This document shows positions 60,363-64,000 of a stretch of DNA of 64,000 nt, in pieces. This DNA is from Fimbriimonas ginsengisoli (lineage in GTDB: Bacteria > Armatimonadota > Fimbriimonadia > Fimbriimonadales > Fimbriimonadaceae), in the NCBI GenBank assembly GCA_016179045.1, contig JACOSL010000037.1, forward strand, positions 1-64,000. The letters run 5' to 3'. Made by a program: the position numbers and the translations under genes. The notes below the pieces were generated by a model. That model saw only the letters and a program-made list of their open reading frames with translations, was not told where the DNA came from and did not search any database. Positions within the stretch are counted from its first letter, which is position 1, and each line of letters opens with the position of its first letter.

Positions 60363-61322
60363 CTACTTGGTGCTCAGCACGGTGCGACCCTTGATCTTAA
60401 ACTCGTCGATAGGCTCGTTCGAATCGGCGGCAACAAACCCCACCTGGCCCTCGGCGGTCGCGACCGCCCCAAGCGTCTTGCGCGTCGCCAGATCGAGGTT
60501 GAACTCGATTTCGGCGCTCATGGAAATCGGGGCCCGCCTCAAGCCCGTCTGTTCGGGCGTCGCCCGAGCAGCTTGGTTGAGAAAGGCGGCGAGATCGGTG
60601 TTCAGCTGCAACCGGGCCACCACCCGGTGGACCTTCTTGCCGTTCCAATCCACGATGCCCTGATAGACGTAGGCGTAATCCAGCCGCTGGATCGCGAACT
60701 TGCCGCCCTCGCCTTTAAGCAGCTGTGGCTGAAAGCCAACCGTGCGCTTCCAGGAATCGCCTGGCTTCACAGGCCCAAACGGCAGCCGCGGAGCGAGGTC
60801 GAGGGCGCTGTCGAACGAGCCGGTGAACGCGGCAAGACGAAACACATCGTCGACGAATCGTCCAACGAACGCGGCCGCTTGTGGCGAAGCTTCCTGCTCC
60901 TGCCAGCCAGGAAGCAGCGATCCGTCTCCTTCGGGCGGCTTCGGCTTGCTGGGCAGCTTTGGCGCGAGGTCCTTGTGCTCAAGAATCTCGTTTGCCACGG
61001 ACAGGTCCATTTCGTAATCCCAGTTGACCTTTTCGATCTTGGTCACGGGGTCGGCGTCCGCCACCTCGCCCTTGGTGACGGACAGCGTCGGCCTCTTGTA
61101 GCGCACCCGCGCGCCGCCTTGCGGCAGCAACCGAATCACCTGCACCGTGAAGCCGTACCGGGCCTCCTCGTCGGAAGGCAGCCACGTCTCCATCCCCCGA
61201 TGGCGCCACTCCACCTGCAAACGTGATTGGACGTCGAAGCGGTCGGACTCGCCCGCCGCGAACACGCGGTCGAGGGATGTCGCGTCGCTCGCCAGAAACA
61301 ACAGGGCGGCAAGGCCGACCAT
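60363..61322 (-). CDS. Hypothetical exported protein
   Basis: 319 residues. A signal peptide-like start (VGLAALLFLASDATS) precedes a beta-rich body: RLQVEWRHRGMETWLPSDEEARYGF, GARVRYKRPTLSVTKGEVA, KPGDSWKRTVGFQPQLL and DLATRKTLGAVATAEGQVGF. The layout recalls periplasmic DUF proteins of the DUF6263 sort, but no assignment is made. TATCTT six bases before the ATG suggests a leaderless message. Confidence 0.72.
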   Translation of the reverse strand: MVGLAALLFLASDATSLDRVFAAGESDRFDVQSRLQVEWRHRGMETWLPSDEEARYGFTVQVIRLLPQGGARVRYKRPTLSVTKGEVADADPVTKIEKVNWDYEMDLSVANEILEHKDLAPKLPSKPKPPEGDGSLLPGWQEQEASPQAAAFVGRFVDDVFRLAAFTGSFDSALDLAPRLPFGPVKPGDSWKRTVGFQPQLLKGEGGKFAIQRLDYAYVYQGIVDWNGKKVHRVVARLQLNTDLAAFLNQAARATPEQTGLRRAPISMSAEIEFNLDLATRKTLGAVATAEGQVGFVAADSNEPIDEFKIKGRTVLSTK

Positions 61323-61328
61323 GCCCGC

Positions 61329-61334
61329 AAGATA
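61329..61334 (-). promoter_or_regulatory. Putative -10 of leaderless exported-protein gene
   Basis: TATCTT on the minus strand lies six bases before the ATG at 61322. Confidence 0.45.
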
Positions 61335-61346
61335 CCCGATTTGAGC

Positions 61347-62468
61347 CTAGCGGAGAACCTGCTTGGCGATTACGAGCCGCTGAATCTCGCTACAGCCTTC
61401 GCCGATCTCGGTGAGCTTGGCATCGCGCCAGAGCTTCTCGACAAGGTGGTCGGGAGTCATGCCACGGCCCCCGTGAATCTGAATGGCGCGGTTGGTGACG
61501 CGGTTGGCGGTTTCGCTGGCATACAGCTTGGCGAAAGACGCCTCCTTGATGATCGACTTGCCTTGATCGTAGAGCCGGTAGGCGTTCTGTAAAAGGAGGC
61601 GGGCAGCTTCGATCTCCATGGCCGAATCCGCGATCATGTTCTGAACCGATTGCATGTCGCATAGGCGGCGGTTGAACTGCTCGCGCTGCTTGGAATACTC
61701 GACCGCCAGTTCAAACGCCTTCTCGGCGATGCCGAGGGCCATTCCCGCGATGCCGAGCCGACCCCGGTACAGGAGGCCGATCGCCTGCTCGAACGTGCAA
61801 GGCGTATGCCAGCCGACCGCGTCCTTGAGAGCGAATTGAACGGTGTTCGAGGCGGAAACGCCCACCGTGTGAATTCGCCGCTCGAGCTTGAATCCTGGCT
61901 GCGCGCTTTCGAGGAAGAACGCGGACAGCTCGGTCTCGGACGTCCGGGCCACGATGATGATGAGCTCCGCCTTGCCTCCGTTGGTGATGAACATCTTCTG
62001 GCCATTGAGATGGTAGTAACCGTCCCGGCCTTCGATCGGGGTGGCGCGAGTCTTGACTCGGCGCGCATCCGAGCCTGCGTCGGGCTCGGTCAGGCCCCAA
62101 GCCAGTTTGATTTCGCCGCGGACGATTCCAGGCAGATACTTCGCCCGCTGTTCGTCGCTCGCGAAGTTGACAAAGTGGGCAACGCACAGGGCGTTGATCG
62201 CGGCTATGTTCATCGCGAGCGCCGGATCGCCCCTAGCGATCTCGCGGCATGCCTCGCAGTAGGTGCCGCACGAATAGCCCGTTCCACCGAGTTCGGTTGG
62301 GAGCGTCATCGCCAGAACGCCCAGCTGGCCAAGGCGCGGCCAAATCTCGTCGGGAAACGCGCGTGCTTCCTCCCACGTGCGGGTGCAGGGCAGGACTTCT
62401 TCCGCCACGAACCGTCTCAGGTTGTCGAGGAACTCGGCTTCGTCAGGAGTGAAGGTTGGCGCTGCCAT
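61347..62468 (-). CDS. Acyl-CoA dehydrogenase
   Basis: 373 residues from ATG 62468 (387 from 62510, whose extra 14 residues look unlike the family start). The flavin and substrate signatures are present: LAWGLTEPDAGSDARR, FITNGGKAELIIIVAR, GMALGIAEKAFELAVEYSKQR, and the catalytic Glu in IGEGCSEIQRLVIAKQVL. It introduces the double bond in acyl-CoA beta-oxidation. It lies downstream of the rplT operon and faces, across the window edge, a 3-hydroxyacyl-CoA dehydrogenase. Confidence 0.95.
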   Translation of the reverse strand: MAAPTFTPDEAEFLDNLRRFVAEEVLPCTRTWEEARAFPDEIWPRLGQLGVLAMTLPTELGGTGYSCGTYCEACREIARGDPALAMNIAAINALCVAHFVNFASDEQRAKYLPGIVRGEIKLAWGLTEPDAGSDARRVKTRATPIEGRDGYYHLNGQKMFITNGGKAELIIIVARTSETELSAFFLESAQPGFKLERRIHTVGVSASNTVQFALKDAVGWHTPCTFEQAIGLLYRGRLGIAGMALGIAEKAFELAVEYSKQREQFNRRLCDMQSVQNMIADSAMEIEAARLLLQNAYRLYDQGKSIIKEASFAKLYASETANRVTNRAIQIHGGRGMTPDHLVEKLWRDAKLTEIGEGCSEIQRLVIAKQVLR

Positions 62469-62513
62469 GATCGCGGTGGCGTTTCCAGACCGGAGGTTGA
62501 CCTGGGGCATCGC

Positions 62514-62861
62514 TTACGCCGTCGCCTGGGCGACGATCGCCTTGAACGCGTCCATGTCGTGGATCGCCAGTTCGCTGAGCATCTTGCGGTTCACCTGGAT
62601 TCCCTTGTCGTTCAGCGCGTGGATCAGATCGCTGTACTTAACCCCCGCCCCTTGACAGGCGGCGGTGATGCGCACGATCCAGAGGCGTCGGAAATCGCGT
62701 TTGCGCGCCCGCCGATCGCGAAACGCATACTGCCCCGACTTCATGACCTGCTCTTGGGCTCGGCTGAAGACGTTCTTCTTGCGACCCCAATAACCGGCCG
62801 CCTTTTCGATGACCTTCTTGTGGCGCTTGTGGCGCATCAGGCCACGCTTGATTCTTGCCAT
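62514..62861 (-). CDS. rplT: Large ribosomal subunit protein L20
   Basis: 115 residues; ARIKRGLMRHKRHKKVIEKA and AFRDRRARKRDFRRLWIVRI are diagnostic, and it ends LSELAIHDMDAFKAIV. It binds 23S rRNA early in assembly and often represses this operon. GAGGA lies seven bases before the ATG. Confidence 0.98.
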   Translation of the reverse strand: MARIKRGLMRHKRHKKVIEKAAGYWGRKKNVFSRAQEQVMKSGQYAFRDRRARKRDFRRLWIVRITAACQGAGVKYSDLIHALNDKGIQVNRKMLSELAIHDMDAFKAIVAQATA

Positions 62862-62950
62862 TTTGTTTTCCTCGTTTGTTGGACCGGTTCCCTGCCCATT
62901 CGGGCGGTAGCGGTAGGGGATTTGGGCCGCGCCAGGTGCAGCCCTCGACG

Positions 62951-63145
62951 CTAGATCACGAGCAGCCGCTTGACGCGCTTGCGCTCGCCACGGAACAACT
63001 CCGGCTCCTGCTCCAAGCGTCGCTTTTGTGAAGCGCTCTTATGCAGAAACTGGTGATTGTTATGCGACTTCCGGCGGGTGATCTTCCCGCTTCCGGTTAT
63101 CTTGAACCGCTTCGCCGCCGTCTTGTTTGTTTTCAGTTTTGGCAT
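62951..63145 (-). CDS. rpmI: Large ribosomal subunit protein L35
   Basis: 64 residues: [20 protein letters not shown] and [20 protein letters not shown]. Canonical middle gene of infC-rpmI-rplT. Its first 86 bases overlap the end of infC. Confidence 0.98.
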   Translation of the reverse strand: MPKLKTNKTAAKRFKITGSGKITRRKSHNNHQFLHKSASQKRRLEQEPELFRGERKRVKRLLVI

Positions 63146-63695
63146 GCTTCTTCGCCACCGGCTGCTTGACCGGATTCAGCGTCATAATCATCATCCGGCC
63201 CTCGAGAGCCGGCAAGCGCTCGACGGTAGCCTGAGTCGCGAGCCCCTCGGCAAATCGATCGAGCTTGTTCCTGCCCAGTTCGGGGTGCGTTACCTCCCTT
63301 GCCTTGAACATACAGGTCACGCGAACTTTGTGACCCTCCTCAAGGAACCGGGCAGCCTTCCTCATCTGGAAGTTCAGATCGTGCTCAGCGATCCGCGGAC
63401 TGATTTTTATACCCTTTACGTCCTGCTGTTTGCTCTTGTGGTCCTTCTGGAGCTTCTTCGTCTCGTACCGGTGACGTCCGAAATCGATAATCCTGCAGAC
63501 TGGCGGCACTGCCGTCGCGGACACCATGACGAGATCGAGCCCCTCCTCTCTGGCAAGGGTCAGAGCTTGGCGGCTCTGGAGAATCCCAAGCTGGGCGCCG
63601 TCCGAGCCGATCACGCGCACGTCGCGGTAGCGCAAAACCCGTTCATTGACGGGCGGACCCGCATCCGGCCGCGGGTCTCTTCTATAGGGTCTTAT
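63060..63695 (-). CDS. infC: Translation initiation factor IF-3, AUA start
   Basis: 211 residues from ATA 63695. The protein shows [53 protein letters not shown] and the C-terminal domain ending [10 protein letters not shown], then a 31-residue tail lying in rpmI. The promoter TTGACA-18-TATACT at 63738-63767 lies inside the longer open frame, so the ATG at 63851 is upstream of transcription; ATA with CGAGGTG ahead is the best in-frame start left. Rare infC start codons serve IF-3 autoregulation. Confidence 0.9.
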   Translation of the reverse strand: MRPYRRDPRPDAGPPVNERVLRYRDVRVIGSDGAQLGILQSRQALTLAREEGLDLVMVSATAVPPVCRIIDFGRHRYETKKLQKDHKSKQQDVKGIKISPRIAEHDLNFQMRKAARFLEEGHKVRVTCMFKAREVTHPELGRNKLDRFAEGLATQATVERLPALEGRMMIMTLNPVKQPVAKKHAKTENKQDGGEAVQDNRKREDHPPEVA

Positions 63696-63737
63696 CGGCG
63701 TACACCTCGGGGTTGATCCAGTTTGTTCAGGACTCAG

Positions 63738-63767
63738 AGTATAGCGTCGGTTGGAGCGGGCTGTCAA
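63738..63767 (-). promoter_or_regulatory. Sigma70-type promoter of infC-rpmI-rplT
   Basis: TTGACA (63762-63767), 18-base spacer, TATACT (63738-63743): the best consensus promoter in the window. Transcription should begin near 63731, giving a leader of about 36 bases to the ATA. Confidence 0.75.
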
Positions 63768-63844
63768 ACGAGGGGCGCTCAATGGTCGCAGCCAGGTATC
63801 CTTGCGGGCTGGATTGAGGCTCAGGGAGGCCCCACGACCGTTCC

Positions 63845-64000
63845 ATGGCATATGAAGAGTGGCTTTCGGCGCATAGCGTATGCGTTATTGGAGCGGGCAC
63901 GATGGGGAGCGGCATCGCCGCCCATCTCGCCAATCTCGGTTTCGACGTCACTCTCCTGGACGTGACCAACGAGGCGGTGCAAGACGCCTTCGCGCGTGCC
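63845..64000 (+). CDS. 3-hydroxyacyl-CoA dehydrogenase, 5' part (cut by window end)
   Basis: The 52 visible codons read VCVIGAGTMGSGIAAHLANLGF then TLLDVTNEAV, the NAD-binding Rossmann start of 3-hydroxyacyl-CoA dehydrogenase, after a short leader. It continues beyond 64000. It would carry out the step after the acyl-CoA dehydrogenase encoded at 61347. Confidence 0.88.
   Translation, partial: MAYEEWLSAHSVCVIGAGTMGSGIAAHLANLGFDVTLLDVTNEAVQDAFARA

Noticed and set aside
63696-63851. Upstream extension of infC to the ATG at 63851
   Set aside because: The consensus promoter lies inside it, and the added residues do not resemble IF-3.

Overview
The window is GC-rich, densely coded bacterial chromosome with no phage, plasmid or rRNA genes. 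It looks like a member of Armatimonadota, probably Fimbriimonadia. The reasons are type IV prepilin-like secreted proteins with the Gly-Phe-Thr-Leu-Ile-Glu N-terminus, a DUF1800 protein, several DinB-superfamily paralogs, a two-subunit glycine dehydrogenase, and KDO synthesis (kdsA), which implies an outer membrane. This placement is inferred from gene content only.

Layout. 1-325: an inverted-repeat element and a compound palindromic repeat. 326-5444: FAD oxidoreductase, dienelactone hydrolase and MFS transporter (4-bp overlap), then two membrane hypotheticals. 5466-7893: feoAB ferrous iron uptake. 8009-10022: minus-strand operon of a WecG-type glycosyltransferase, PduO-type adenosyltransferase and LolA-like protein. 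10115-14477: sdhB, a DsbD-like thiol reductase, kdsA and a prepilin-like protein. 14474-18512: the glycine cleavage operon gcvH-gcvPA-gcvPB followed by a lipoate ligase gene. 18718-23473: a lipoprotein, DUF1800, amidohydrolase and prepilin-like protein. 23586-28427: a large unknown winged-helix-like protein, dihydroorotase, DinB, gpmA and a secreted Hcp-like protein. 28589-34679: an EF-G-like GTPase, a small membrane protein, nadE, another small membrane protein and a penicillin acylase. 34968-36279: tRNA-Glu with two downstream copies of its 3' end that bracket two accessory genes. 36380-42734: small accessory genes (DinB, DUF1439, Tudor-like, DUF1003, DUF1801, a nucleotidyltransferase module, a broken DUF5655 gene, DUF4166). 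42757-44090: a repeat island with a tandem composite of about 480 bp. 44192-52234: TPR protein, ABC exporter, an HNH gene interrupted by an in-frame UGA, a HigBA-type toxin-antitoxin pair, GNAT and DinB. 52351-61322: secreted protein, DUF4166/DoxX pair, cysK, a second nucleotidyltransferase module, SDR, YceI/HxlR divergent pair, a monooxygenase-fold protein and an AroE-like protein. 61347-64000: acyl-CoA dehydrogenase, rplT, rpmI, infC, and the start of a 3-hydroxyacyl-CoA dehydrogenase.

Two genome-wide habits stand out. First, about a dozen start codons lie only 6-10 bases downstream of a -10-like hexamer, which suggests widespread leaderless transcription. Second, at least three intergenic repeat families (A, B, C) recur here, and some copies run into genes, supplying the stop codon of the EF-G-like gene and apparently the N-terminus of the lipoate ligase gene. 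The best candidates for new biology are the interrupted HNH gene with a hairpin just after its UGA, the two small-protein/nucleotidyltransferase modules, the tRNA-Glu attachment-like duplications, and an infC gene that seems to start at AUA.
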